The position numbers were made by a program, and so were the translations under genes. From a candidate division WOR-3 bacterium (GTDB lineage Bacteria; Hydrothermota; Tepidihabitantia; Tepidihabitantales; Tepidihabitantaceae), in the NCBI GenBank assembly GCA_039801365.1, contig JBDRUN010000018.1:1-32711 (forward strand): 32,711 nt of DNA. Reading direction: 5' to 3'. Shown here piece by piece: positions 8,156-15,683 of the stretch (position 1 is the first letter of the stretch; every line of letters starts with the position of its first letter). Under the pieces are notes generated by a model that was not told where the DNA came from, made no database searches, and saw only the letters and a list, made by a program, of their open reading frames with translations.

Positions 8156-8194
8156 GCTGCCGGCATGAGGCCGGACAGGTTGAAGGAGGTTTGG

Positions 8195-9532
8195 ATGTCA
8201 AAGTATACTTGGACTATCGTCATACTCGCCACAGTGTGTTTGCTGGCATCAGCACAGACCAGAGTGCCGGGTAGCGTTGCGGTGCAGGTCGAACAGGACA
8301 AAGGCGTACCTCAAAGGATGAACCTGCAGGGCTATCTGACAGATAACCAGGGCAACCCAGTAAACGGCGTGCGCTCAATGCAGTTCAGGCTCTACAGCGG
8401 CACCAACGTGCAATGGCAGGAAACACAGTCGTGCTCAGTGAACTACGGCCTGTTTGCCGCCACGCTCGGAAGCGTGTCGCCAATACCGGAGAGCGTGTTT
8501 GCACCGGGTGCGCCACGCGAGCTGGAGCTTGTGGTCGAGGGTCAGACGCTCTCGCCCCGAGTCGCGGTCACAAGCGTCGGGTTTGCGTTCCGGGCCAACA
8601 CCGTATCGAGGCCGTTGAGCCCGGGCATAGGGGAGACCGAGATTGCAGATCGGGCGGTGACCATGGCTAAGATAAGTGATTACGGCGCATTACAAGGCTA
8701 TGTCATAAAGTGGAACGGGTTCAATTGGCAGCCGATGCCGGATTCAGCGGGCGGTGTGAGCGGGCCGGCAGGTGGAGATTTGTCGGGCAGTTACCCGAAC
8801 CCCCAGGTTATCGGACTGCGAGGCCGACAGATTTCAACTGCGACGCCGTATGACCATGACGTGCTTTCCTACGACGGGTTCCGCTGGCAGCCGCTAGAGC
8901 CGGGTGGTGATATTGAGGGTGAGATAAGTGACATCGTTGTCGTGGGACTTCGCGGCAGAGAGATATCCACAACCACGCCGTACGACCATGACCTGCTTTC
9001 CTACGACGGGTTTCGCTGGCAGCCGCTTGCTCCAGGTGGCGACATTGACGGTGAGATTTCGGACATTACGGTAACCGGACTTCAGGGCCGACCAGTGTAC
9101 AATACCTCACCCTCGACCGGCCAAGTGCTCACCTGGTATTCCAGCCGTTGGGAGCCGCGTTCTCTGGGTGGCGATGTCAGCGGAAACGCATACGACCTCA
9201 AGGTAACCGGGCTGCAGGGTCGGCCCGTGTCAACAACGTCGCCGAGCACCGGCTATGTTCTGACATGGTATTCTAGCCAGTGGACACCGAGGCCGCTACC
9301 CGGACAGGACGAATTCGGCTCGGTCCGACTTGTTGACGGAAAGGCGCGAGTAGAGCTGAGTCCTGAGATGAAAGAAAAAGCTGTGCGCGGATACTACGTA
9401 TTCCTCCAGCAGACCGGTGGTGAGCCGGTACCGGTCGTTGTCAAGAAGCATGAGACCTGGTTTGAGCTGACAGGACCCCCAGGTTCTGACGCCGAGTTTG
9501 ATTATCGGGTCAGCGCTAGAGCAGAACAATGA
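8195..9532 (+). CDS. Secreted protein with four 44-residue repeats
   Basis: About 445 residues. I prefer ATG 8195 over ATG 8165 because AAGGAGG stands just before it and a clean signal peptide then follows (TIVILATVCLLASA). The N-terminal ~130 residues look like a fibre-type or pilus-associated beta-domain. Residues 193-368 are four repeats of exactly 132 bp (8771, 8903, 9035, 9167), each with GGD(I/V/L)xG, V(T/V/I)GL(R/Q)GR, a P-x-x-(H/G) turn and a W-x-P ending. Such GDLSGxYPNP-type repeats are familiar from tail-fibre-like and surface proteins. The first two repeats are nearly identical at DNA level, as are the last two in places. The stop overlaps the next start as ATGA. Function is unknown; surface fibre or adhesin is an inference. 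Confidence 0.82.
   Translation: MSKYTWTIVILATVCLLASAQTRVPGSVAVQVEQDKGVPQRMNLQGYLTDNQGNPVNGVRSMQFRLYSGTNVQWQETQSCSVNYGLFAATLGSVSPIPESVFAPGAPRELELVVEGQTLSPRVAVTSVGFAFRANTVSRPLSPGIGETEIADRAVTMAKISDYGALQGYVIKWNGFNWQPMPDSAGGVSGPAGGDLSGSYPNPQVIGLRGRQISTATPYDHDVLSYDGFRWQPLEPGGDIEGEISDIVVVGLRGREISTTTPYDHDLLSYDGFRWQPLAPGGDIDGEISDITVTGLQGRPVYNTSPSTGQVLTWYSSRWEPRSLGGDVSGNAYDLKVTGLQGRPVSTTSPSTGYVLTWYSSQWTPRPLPGQDEFGSVRLVDGKARVELSPEMKEKAVRGYYVFLQQTGGEPVPVVVKKHETWFELTGPPGSDAEFDYRVSARAEQ
8771..9298 (+). repeat. Four in-gene 132-bp tandem repeats
   Basis: Units begin at 8771, 8903, 9035 and 9167, each exactly 132 bp (44 codons). Units 1-2 share long near-identical stretches, for example around TACGACGGGTT(C/T)CGCTGGC. 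Units 3-4 form a second, similar pair. This suggests pairwise duplication and room for copy-number change. Confidence 0.9.
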
Positions 9533-10071
9533 GACGTGCGCTTGTCTGTGCTGTCATAGGCGGGTTTACGCTTGCGGCATCGGGCCAGCCGGTCGTGCTC
9601 AGCCAGAATGTGCTGGACGACGGTGGAAGGGTGATGTTGTTTTCGTCCGGATACCGCTGCGGGTTCAGCCTCGGTCAACCGGTCGCGTCCGGTTGGCTTA
9701 GGAGTCAGGCCTATCGGGCCGTGCTTGGCTTCTGGTGCCGGCCCTTTGCGATGGGTGGTGTCAGTGGAAATCAGGTGGAGCCGCTGCGGGCTGCAGATGT
9801 CAGTTTTGAACCATGCTGGCCCAATCCGTTTGACCGTGTGACTCATGTCTCCTACGTACTTCCGACCGAGACCAGTGTGAGTCTTGCAGTCTATGACCGC
9901 AAGGGCAGTCTTGTCGGTACGCTGGTGCGGGGTAGGCAGGCCGCGGGCCGGTACCTGGTGACTTGGAACATCAGGGCGGTATCGGAGTCCAGTTTGCCAT
10001 CGGGTGTGTACTTCCTCGAATTGTTGGCCGGGCAGACGCGGTTGGTGCAGAAGGTGGTCATAACCCGTTAG
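9529..10071 (+). CDS. Small secreted protein with T9SS/FlgD-like C-terminal module
   Basis: A 180-residue protein starting in an ATGA overlap with the repeat protein, so the two are probably translationally coupled. A signal peptide (ALVCAVIGGFTLAASG) precedes a ~70-residue beta region with SLGQPV and YRAVLGFW motifs. The rest is the sorting/FlgD-like domain (CWPNPFDRVTHVSYVL...VYDRKGSLVGTLV...PSGVYFLELL). The same C-terminal module ends the C25 and M14 peptidases in this window, so the three probably share an export or anchoring route. Its own activity is unknown; a partner of the repeat protein is likely from context. Confidence 0.82.
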   Translation: MRRALVCAVIGGFTLAASGQPVVLSQNVLDDGGRVMLFSSGYRCGFSLGQPVASGWLRSQAYRAVLGFWCRPFAMGGVSGNQVEPLRAADVSFEPCWPNPFDRVTHVSYVLPTETSVSLAVYDRKGSLVGTLVRGRQAAGRYLVTWNIRAVSESSLPSGVYFLELLAGQTRLVQKVVITR

Positions 10072-10094
10072 TTGGTTAGTCCCAGATTTGCTCA

Positions 10095-10124
10095 GCCCGG
10101 ATGCGCCGTTTGGCGCATCCGGGC
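10095..10124. terminator. Perfect 13-bp GC hairpin downstream of the secreted-protein operon
   Basis: GCCCGGATGCGCC (10095-10107), a 4-nt GTTT loop and GGCGCATCCGGGC (10112-10124) form a perfect stem. It lies 24 bp after the stop at 10071. No U-tract follows on either strand, so it may act as an RNA 3'-end stabiliser or a regulatory hairpin rather than a classical terminator. Confidence 0.6.
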
Positions 10125-10129
10125 ATAAA

Positions 10130-10188
10130 GAGCAAAGGAGGCAGAGATGCTTTTATCCCGTCGCTTCCAGAGCATTAGACTAACATAA
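10130..10188 (+). other. Perfect Shine-Dalgarno plus 13-codon mini-ORF, unit 1
   Basis: AAAGGAGG (10134-10141) lies 5 nt before ATG 10147, which opens a 13-residue frame (MLLSRRFQSIRLT) ending at TAA 10188. The 16 bp 10130-10145 are identical to 10367-10382. A perfect hairpin precedes the unit. Translation is possible but unproven. Confidence 0.35.
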
Positions 10189-10328
10189 GAGTGCAATGGT
10201 TGCAAGAGAAAAATTTGGCTCTGGGAAAAACGTAGCTTGGCCGACTCACGTGCCGAGTTTGGGACGCCTCAATACTACTACGGGCGCAGCCGAGCTGGGC
10301 CGTTAGTGGCGCTGCGACTTGGAGGCAG

Positions 10329-10359
10329 CCGGCGCAGGCCCTTCCCGAGCCTGCGCCGG
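10329..10359. other. Second perfect GC hairpin in the convergent gap
   Basis: CCGGCGCAGGC (10329-10339), a 9-nt loop and GCCTGCGCCGG (10349-10359) pair perfectly over 11 bp. As with the first hairpin, it stands about 11 nt before a GAGCAAAGGAGGCAGA block. No U-tract follows. Confidence 0.6.
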
Positions 10360-10366
10360 ACCGAAG

Positions 10367-10438
10367 GAGCAAAGGAGGCAGATGCTTCGTAACCCTTGCA
10401 TGAAGTTCGACGCTAGGACACAGGCAAAGGTTTCCTAG
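10367..10438 (+). other. Perfect Shine-Dalgarno plus 18-codon mini-ORF, unit 2
   Basis: AAAGGAGG (10371-10378) is followed 3 nt later by ATG 10382 and a frame of 18 codons (MLRNPCMKFDARTQAKVS) to TAG 10438. It shares the 16-bp block with unit 1 but not the peptide sequence, so the DNA/RNA element is repeated rather than the peptide. Confidence 0.35.
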
Positions 10439-10451
10439 TAGAAAACCGGCC

Positions 10452-11234
10452 TCAGATGGGGTCTGACCCGGTGGGTCGTGTCTGACCCGGTGTGCGTGTT
10501 GCAGACGGTAGATATTCGGGCTTCAGGTTGTGTATGCCCCAGAAGATGTTGGTTCTCAGCCGGCGGTCCTTCCGGTAGAGACGCTCCAGGAAACGGCGGA
10601 CGAGCAAACGCATACCATTCTTGCTGAATGAACAGCGGTTAACGACTGGTCTGATGCCGAAGCTGCGTAAGTATGACCGGATAGATGGCTTTTCGACATA
10701 GTACAGCGGTCGGATGACGGTCAGTCTTCCTTGGAATAGCTCTTGCCGAGGGAGGAAGGTGGAACCGGACGACGTCATGAGCAGATTCATGAGCAGTGTC
10801 TCGGTCACGTCTTCCATATGATGAGCCAGCGCTATCTTGCTTGCGCCAACTCGGTCTGCATAACGAAACAGGGTTTTGCGACGTTCGCGGGCACACACAA
10901 AGCACGGCCTGAGCCCGACAGGTTTCAGTTTGGATGGCACGTCGACACTTGCCACGTAGCACTCTAGGCCAGCCTTCGCGCAGGCGCGCTGTACCCGTGA
11001 AGTTTTCCAGCTCTCGAATCCGGGGTCCACATGAACCGGAATTACCTGCCACTCCCTGCGCAAACGCTGGTTCAGACGATTGAGCGCATGGAGCAGACAC
11101 AGGCTGTCAGCCCCGCCAGAGACGCCAACTACCAGTTTCTCGCCTTGCTTGATGAGGCCGAAGCGATCGATACACTGTTTTACCGACCAGAGCGTTCGCC
11201 GGATGGTAGCTGGCAGCGGGTTCTGGACTATCAG
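10452..11234 (-). CDS. ttcA: TtcA-like tRNA 2-thiocytidine synthetase, apparent CTG start
   Basis: From CTG 11234 the protein has 260 residues. It shows the PP-loop ATP motif S39-G-G-A-D-S44, then C111-x2-C114 (RPCFVC) and C201 (NRC). These are the three cysteines that hold the 4Fe-4S cluster in TtcA. The HHMEDVTETLLMNLL and VIRPLYYVEKPSI blocks of the family are also present. It should thiolate a cytidine (C32-type) in tRNA using ATP. The first ATG/GTG/TTG in frame is TTG 11063, which would delete the PP-loop. The CTG overlaps the TGA stop of the upstream phosphomutase as CTGA and has GAGGA 6 nt before it. The C-terminus runs into a direct repeat. Confidence 0.85.
   Translation of the reverse strand: MIVQNPLPATIRRTLWSVKQCIDRFGLIKQGEKLVVGVSGGADSLCLLHALNRLNQRLRREWQVIPVHVDPGFESWKTSRVQRACAKAGLECYVASVDVPSKLKPVGLRPCFVCARERRKTLFRYADRVGASKIALAHHMEDVTETLLMNLLMTSSGSTFLPRQELFQGRLTVIRPLYYVEKPSIRSYLRSFGIRPVVNRCSFSKNGMRLLVRRFLERLYRKDRRLRTNIFWGIHNLKPEYLPSATRTPGQTRPTGSDPI
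10461..10492. repeat. 13-bp direct repeat at the 3' end of the TtcA-like gene
   Basis: GTCTGACCCGGTG occurs at 10461-10473 and 10480-10492, 19 bp apart. The TtcA-like reading frame runs through both copies, so the last ~15 residues look like translated intergenic repeat. Confidence 0.7.
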
Positions 11235-12601
11235 AGCTGGTCCTCGGGCAATTTGACCTCGGGATACTTCTTCAGCAATTCCAGAAACATGCCCTGAATC
11301 TCAGGCAGCCGCTCGGGGGTCCTGGCCTCAAACCGCAGTACCAGCACCGGGCCCGTGTTACTGGCCCGGACCAGTCCCCAGCCGTCGGCGAAAACGACCC
11401 TTGCACCATCAATGTCAATGACCTTGTGCTGGCGTCTGAAATGATCCCGCAGTTCGGACACTACCCTGAACTTGGCCTCGTCCGCGCACGTGACGCGGAT
11501 TTCCGGCGTGGAATAGTAACGCGGGATTTCAGCAGCGAGCTCAGAGAGCCTGCGGCCGGATGAGGCGATAATGCGCAGGAGCCGGAGCGAGGCGAACAGT
11601 GCATCATCATACCCGTAGTAGTTGTCGCGGAAGAACATGTGGCCGGACATCTCACCAGCTAGTAGCGCATCTTCTTCCTTCATCTTAGCCTTGATGAGCG
11701 AGTGACCGGTTTTCCACATCAGTGGCTTGCCACCCAGAGACTCGACGTATTCGACCAAGCCTTGCGAGCACTTGACATCGAATACGATTATCGCCTCCGG
11801 CTTCGCAGCAATAACTTCCTTGGCGTAGATTCCCAGAAGCTTATCACCGTACACCATCGTACCGGTCTCGTCCACAGCACCGATTCTATCCGCGTCGCCA
11901 TCGTAGCCGATACCGCAGTCGGCACCTGAAGATTTCACTAGCTCTGTTACCTGCCGCATGTACTCGGGTACGGTCGGGTCAGGGACGTGGGCAGGAAACG
12001 TACCGTCCGGCCTGAGGTTGATGAAAGTCGGCTCCACTGGTGTGCCGGCGAAAAGTCGTTCCAGCAGGATACCGGCGGTGCCGTTACCCGGGTCAAAGAC
12101 GACGCGAAGCCGGCCTGGGATCGTTACTTTGGCACGCAATGCCTCAAGGTATGCCGGGATGACGTCGGTTCGGGCCAGTTTGCCCTTACCCTGGTCGAAT
12201 CGGCACTGCTCCATTACTTGGCGCAAGGTCTGGATGTCCCGGCCAAAGATTGTGGTCTTGTTCAGGCTGACCTTGAACCCGTTGTACTCGGGTGGGTTGT
12301 GGCTGGCGGTGACCATGATGCCGGCGTTGCAGTTCAGGTGGAACTGAGCGAAGTAGAACACCGGGGTCGGCACAACGCCGATGTCTATGACTGAAAGCCC
12401 GGTCGAGCAGATACCTTTGGTCATGGCCTGCTGGATGCGCGGGCCGGAAAGCCTCACATCCCGGCCGACGACGCACCGCTTTGCGCCATGCTGGAGCGCG
12501 TAAGTTCCAAACGCCTGACCTAGACGGTAGACTTCATCATCACGCAGTTCAGTGTCAGCAATGCCTCGAATGTCGTACTCGCGGAAGATCAAAGGGTTCA
12601 T
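11231..12601 (-). CDS. manB: Phosphomannomutase / phosphoglucomutase
   Basis: A 456-residue member of the alpha-D-phosphohexomutase family. It has the active-site phosphoserine S100 in TASHNP, the Mg2+ loop GYDGDADRIG, the sugar-specificity loop GEMSGH and a C-terminal phosphate-binding domain. It begins NPLIFREYDIRG, the usual start for bacterial PMM/PGM. It interconverts hexose 6- and 1-phosphates for polysaccharide or glycan precursors in the cytoplasm. ATG 12601 is preferred over an upstream in-frame ATG at 12655, because the latter adds 18 residues of non-family sequence through a palindrome. No Shine-Dalgarno is seen; a TATCAT box ends 6 nt before the ATG. The TtcA-like gene follows in a CTGA overlap. 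Confidence 0.93.
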   Translation of the reverse strand: MNPLIFREYDIRGIADTELRDDEVYRLGQAFGTYALQHGAKRCVVGRDVRLSGPRIQQAMTKGICSTGLSVIDIGVVPTPVFYFAQFHLNCNAGIMVTASHNPPEYNGFKVSLNKTTIFGRDIQTLRQVMEQCRFDQGKGKLARTDVIPAYLEALRAKVTIPGRLRVVFDPGNGTAGILLERLFAGTPVEPTFINLRPDGTFPAHVPDPTVPEYMRQVTELVKSSGADCGIGYDGDADRIGAVDETGTMVYGDKLLGIYAKEVIAAKPEAIIVFDVKCSQGLVEYVESLGGKPLMWKTGHSLIKAKMKEEDALLAGEMSGHMFFRDNYYGYDDALFASLRLLRIIASSGRRLSELAAEIPRYYSTPEIRVTCADEAKFRVVSELRDHFRRQHKVIDIDGARVVFADGWGLVRASNTGPVLVLRFEARTPERLPEIQGMFLELLKKYPEVKLPEDQL

Positions 12602-12607
12602 AGTTGA

Positions 12608-12613
12608 ATGATA
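12608..12613 (-). promoter_or_regulatory. Candidate -10 box, leaderless start of the phosphomutase operon
   Basis: On the minus strand TATCAT (12613-12608) is separated by 6 nt from ATG 12601, with no ribosome binding site between. The -35 region at 16-17 bp is poor (TTATTT-like), so this rests on position and on analogy to the better promoters in this window. Confidence 0.4.
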
Positions 12614-12641
12614 ACAGAAAACAGGTCCGAAATAAAGGTGG

Positions 12642-12667
12642 CAAGGGCAGGCCATGGCCTGCCCTTG
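12642..12667 (-). terminator. 26-bp perfect palindrome after the Bor-like lipoprotein gene
   Basis: Bases 12642-12667 are fully self-complementary (arms CAAGGGCAGGCC, centre CATG). The palindrome lies 20 bp past the stop of the lipoprotein gene. Downstream on the minus strand comes a modestly T-rich stretch (CCACCTTTATTT). It is best read as the terminator of that gene, separating it from the phosphomutase promoter. Confidence 0.6.
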
Positions 12668-12686
12668 AGCGAATCTGACCTCAGGG

Positions 12687-13025
12687 TTACTTGCTCAGGT
12701 TGCCTTCGATTTCTACCGTGTTGGTCCAGATTGAAACTATGCCCAGCACTGCGTTGATAAGCGCGTCAACAAAAGACCAATAGGTCTTGACCCGTACCTG
12801 TTTGAGTCCGTGCTTGGCGATCAGGTCGTTGGTGTTGTTATTGGTTATCGGTACCAATCCCCAGAGCACGTACCAGTTCTTCATTGTGACCCGGGCGCTC
12901 GCCGGCTCCAGTTCCGCCAGCAGCCGGATGTCACTCTTCGGCGGCGCGGTGACCAGCACTGTACCGCAGCCGACAGTCATCAGCAACGTAGCAGCGAGAC
13001 AGACAAGGACAACGGTCTTCTTCAC
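12687..13025 (-). CDS. Bor-like small lipoprotein
   Basis: 112 residues from GTG 13025, which stands 4 nt after AAAGGAGG. A longer in-frame start (13073) would cover the ribosome binding site and put 16 residues before the signal peptide, so it is rejected. The N-terminus VKKTVVLVCLAATLLMTVGC is a lipoprotein signal with lipobox TVGC. The body (WYVLWGLVPITNNN... FVDALINAVLGIVSIWTNTVEIEG) follows the pattern of the Bor/Iss-type lipoproteins: an aromatic-Gly core, then a hydrophobic GIxSxxTVE segment. The protein should be membrane-anchored on the outside of the cell. The family match is by pattern and is moderate; its function here is unknown. Confidence 0.72.
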   Translation of the reverse strand: MKKTVVLVCLAATLLMTVGCGTVLVTAPPKSDIRLLAELEPASARVTMKNWYVLWGLVPITNNNTNDLIAKHGLKQVRVKTYWSFVDALINAVLGIVSIWTNTVEIEGNLSK

Positions 13026-13078
13026 GATACCTCCTTTACGATGATGGCTATTAGCACCTGCCAAGCAGGTCACACGCT

Positions 13079-13106
13079 AATGTATTAAGACATAATCGAT
13101 TGTCAA
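13079..13106 (-). promoter_or_regulatory. Sigma70-type promoter of the Bor-like lipoprotein gene
   Basis: On the minus strand: TTGACA (13106-13101), 16 bp, TACATT (13084-13079). The predicted start near 13072 gives a leader of about 47 nt that contains AAAGGAGG before GTG 13025. This is the conventional, leadered type, in contrast to the fusA promoter. Confidence 0.7.
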
Positions 13107-13120
13107 GCACGGCAAACAGA

Positions 13121-15202
13121 CTACGGTCGGCGCTGATCGGCGAATAGGGGGTAGAGTCTGACCCGGGTCTCTTCGTCAACCGGCTGGAAGCACTTGAACT
13201 GTAGCGAGTGGGTGGCCCGGCCCTGAGTCAGGGAACGGACCGAGGTAGCATAGCCGAATGTGCGGGCCAGCGGCACCTCGGCAGTAACAATCTGGTGGCC
13301 TTTGACTGCTTCCAGCTTAAGAACCTTACCTCCGCGGGCAGTCACATCTGCAAGCACCGACCCGACGTACTGCTCCGGAGTGACGACTTCGAGTTCCATT
13401 ATTGGTTCCAGGAAAGTAGGGGATGCCCGTAGAAATGCCTCGCGAAACGCCTGGCTGGTCGCTACTTTGAAATCCACATCTGAGGAATCGGTCTCGTGGA
13501 AGGCACCGTCCACGATGCGAACCCTGGTGTTCAGTACTTCATATCCAGCCAAAACCCCGGCCTCAAAGCAGTCACGGATACCCTGTTCAATCGCCGGTAT
13601 GAACTGGGCCGGTATCGCAGCCTTCTTGATTTCGTTGACGATGCTATTGCCTTCAGTTGAAGGCTCCAGCGCAAGTTTTACCACCGCGTAGTGACCGCGG
13701 CCGCCAGTTTGCCGGACGAAGCGACCCTCGGCGCTTGCTTGTGCAGTGATGGTCTCTCGATAGGACACCTGGGGTTTACTTGAGTGTACTCCGACTTTGT
13801 AGTCCCGCTGCAGACGGTCAAGCAGTATCTCTAGATGCAGTTCTCCCATGCCGGACAGAACAAGCTGACCGGTTTCCTCATCAGTGCGAACCTTGAAGGT
13901 CGGGTCTTCAAGCGCAAGCGTGGCGAGCGAAGTCGAAAGTTTTTCTTCCTCGGCCTTTGTCTTGGGCTCAATGGCAGTGAATACGACCGGTTCCGGGACC
14001 TGGATAGACTCGAAGGCGATGGGATGGGCGAGGCTCGCCAGGGTCTGGCCAGTGTGTGAGTTCTTGAGTCCGACGACGGCACCGATTTCTCCGGCTGACA
14101 GGGTTTCTACTTCTTCCTGCCGGTTCGCGTGCATGATGAGTAGTTTGGAGACACGCACGCGTTCCATTTCCGGGATAGCCATGACGACATGGCCCTGGCG
14201 TACTTTGCCAGAGTATACCCGAATGTAGGAAAGCATGCCGCGGTGCGGGTCAGCGGCAAGCTTGAAGATAAAGCCTGAGAAGGGTGCTGATGGGTCTGCC
14301 GGTCTGGTTTCTTCCTTACCGGTCTTTGGGTTCGTGCCCCGCGCGGGCAGCACGTCGAGGGGGGAAGGTAGGTAGTCAACAACGCCGTCCAGGAGTTTCT
14401 GGATGCCCTTGTTCCGGAATGCCGAGCCGCAAAATACCGGTACAATGCGAAGGTCTATCGTACCCTTGCGCAGGGCGCGTTTGAGTTCGACTGGCTCGAT
14501 TGGCTGGCCATGTACGTATGAATCGAGCAGTTTCTCGTCAAAGGTTGTGAGTACGTCGAGCATCCGGTGCCGGTATTCCTCGACCTCCGCCTTCCGGTCT
14601 TCAGGAATTGGGCCGGATTCGTAGCTTGCGCCCAAGTCGTCGGTGTGCCAGACACAGGCAGTCTGTTCGATCAGGTCAATGACGCCCCTGAAGCTATCTT
14701 CGACGCCAATTGGAAGCTGGACTGGGACCGGAATTTCCTGGAACGTCTCAGCCATCATCTTGACAACGCGGTAGAAGTCTGAGCCGACCCGGTCCAGCTT
14801 GTTGACGAAGGCGATGCGCGGGACGTGGTACCGGTCAGCTTGGCGCCAGACTGTTTCCGACTGCGGCTCGACGCCACCGACGCCACAGAAAACTATTATC
14901 GCACCGTCCAGGACCTTGAGACAGCGTTCAACCTCGATGGTGAAATCAACGTGGCCCGGCGTGTCGATGATGTTCACCCGGTGGTCACGCCAGGCGACAG
15001 TCGTGGCCGCGCTCGTAATGGTGATGCCGCGTTCGCGTTCTTGAATCATCCAGTCCATCTGGGTCGTGCCTTCGTCAATCTCGCCCATCCGGTGAATCCG
15101 GCCGGTGTAGTAAAGGATGCGTTCGGTGGTCGTGGTCTTGCCGGCGTCAATGTGTGCGGCAATGCCGATGTTGCGAAAGCGTTCGAGCGGATAGTCAGGC
15201 AT
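13121..15202 (-). CDS. fusA: Translation elongation factor G
   Basis: A 693-residue protein of normal EF-G length. It has the G1 loop AHIDAGKTT (residues 16-24), the switch [15 protein letters not shown], and domains II-V ending in the conserved [15 protein letters not shown] region. It catalyses GTP-driven translocation on the ribosome. The gene stands alone, without rpsL, rpsG or tuf beside it, so it may be one of two EF-G paralogues; the [15 protein letters not shown] switch I segment is orthodox. ATG 15202 has no Shine-Dalgarno. The -10 TACCAT ends 8 nt before it, which suggests a leaderless or near-leaderless mRNA. Confidence 0.97.
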   Translation of the reverse strand: MPDYPLERFRNIGIAAHIDAGKTTTTERILYYTGRIHRMGEIDEGTTQMDWMIQERERGITITSAATTVAWRDHRVNIIDTPGHVDFTIEVERCLKVLDGAIIVFCGVGGVEPQSETVWRQADRYHVPRIAFVNKLDRVGSDFYRVVKMMAETFQEIPVPVQLPIGVEDSFRGVIDLIEQTACVWHTDDLGASYESGPIPEDRKAEVEEYRHRMLDVLTTFDEKLLDSYVHGQPIEPVELKRALRKGTIDLRIVPVFCGSAFRNKGIQKLLDGVVDYLPSPLDVLPARGTNPKTGKEETRPADPSAPFSGFIFKLAADPHRGMLSYIRVYSGKVRQGHVVMAIPEMERVRVSKLLIMHANRQEEVETLSAGEIGAVVGLKNSHTGQTLASLAHPIAFESIQVPEPVVFTAIEPKTKAEEEKLSTSLATLALEDPTFKVRTDEETGQLVLSGMGELHLEILLDRLQRDYKVGVHSSKPQVSYRETITAQASAEGRFVRQTGGRGHYAVVKLALEPSTEGNSIVNEIKKAAIPAQFIPAIEQGIRDCFEAGVLAGYEVLNTRVRIVDGAFHETDSSDVDFKVATSQAFREAFLRASPTFLEPIMELEVVTPEQYVGSVLADVTARGGKVLKLEAVKGHQIVTAEVPLARTFGYATSVRSLTQGRATHSLQFKCFQPVDEETRVRLYPLFADQRRP

Positions 15203-15210
15203 GGTCGGTT

Positions 15211-15238
15211 ATGGTATCGGCAGCCCGAACCTTGTCAA
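15211..15238 (-). promoter_or_regulatory. Promoter of fusA, near-leaderless
   Basis: On the minus strand: TTGACA (15238-15233), 16 bp, TACCAT (15216-15211), then 8 nt to ATG 15202. The space between is too short for a ribosome binding site. Initiation 6-8 nt after the -10 would leave a 0-2 nt leader. Confidence 0.65.
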
Positions 15239-15550
15239 TGTTACCGGAGATGTTATCAAGATCGAACTGGACAATCCCCGGCGTCCAGGGCAGGGCGAAG
15301 AGCAGACACAGAGATGCCGCGGGCAGCCGGACCAGTGGCTAGAACGTGGGACGTCGGGAACGAGAAGTCGCACTAGCCGGTATTGCCGTGTCCAAGTGCA
15401 AGCGCTGGCTCGAGGTTGACCGGCTCCTACTAGATTTCACCTGCCGCGACAAAACACCTTGACAGCCAGGAAGTTTTCGGTGAGACTTACGCCGACGATT
15501 GGTGTCCGGAGTGCCTTGGCGGCTGATGCCTAGATCGCCTGGTGTCGTTA
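15239..15550. other. Divergent gap between fusA and tRNA-Ala
   Basis: Past the fusA promoter I see no gene. A TTGACA at 15459-15464 could be the -35 of the tRNA operon, but the hexamer 16 bp downstream (TGAGAC) is a poor -10, so I do not call that promoter. Confidence 0.45.
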
Positions 15551-15623
15551 GGGGCCGTGGCGCAGTTGGGAGCGCGCTTGACTGGCAGTCAAGAGGTCAC
15601 GGGTTCGAATCCCGTCGGCTCCA
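15551..15623 (+). tRNA. tRNA-Ala (anticodon GGC)
   Basis: A 73-nt cloverleaf. Acceptor GGGGCCG pairs with CGGCTCC (one G-U), the D-stem is GCGC/GCGC, the anticodon stem CTTGA/TCAAG carries loop CTGGCAG (anticodon GGC, codon GCC), and the T-arm is ACGGG-TTCGAAT-CCCGT. Discriminator base A is at 15623; CCA is not encoded. The TPR lipoprotein gene begins 60 nt downstream with no terminator between, so they may be cotranscribed. Confidence 0.97.
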
Positions 15624-15683
15624 CTAGAATCGAGAATCGAACCACAACGACATAGGAGTATTAGGAAGAAAGGAGTCCAGGAA

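Noticed and set aside
13026..13073. Longer start of the Bor-like lipoprotein
   Set aside because: It would put the AAAGGAGG site inside the gene and 16 residues before the lipoprotein signal; the promoter start is also near 13072.
14825..15376. 183-codon plus-strand frame
   Set aside because: Antisense shadow of the 5' part of fusA.
15459..15486. Promoter for tRNA-Ala(GGC) with TTGACA at 15459
   Set aside because: The hexamer 16 bp downstream (TGAGAC) is too far from a -10 consensus.
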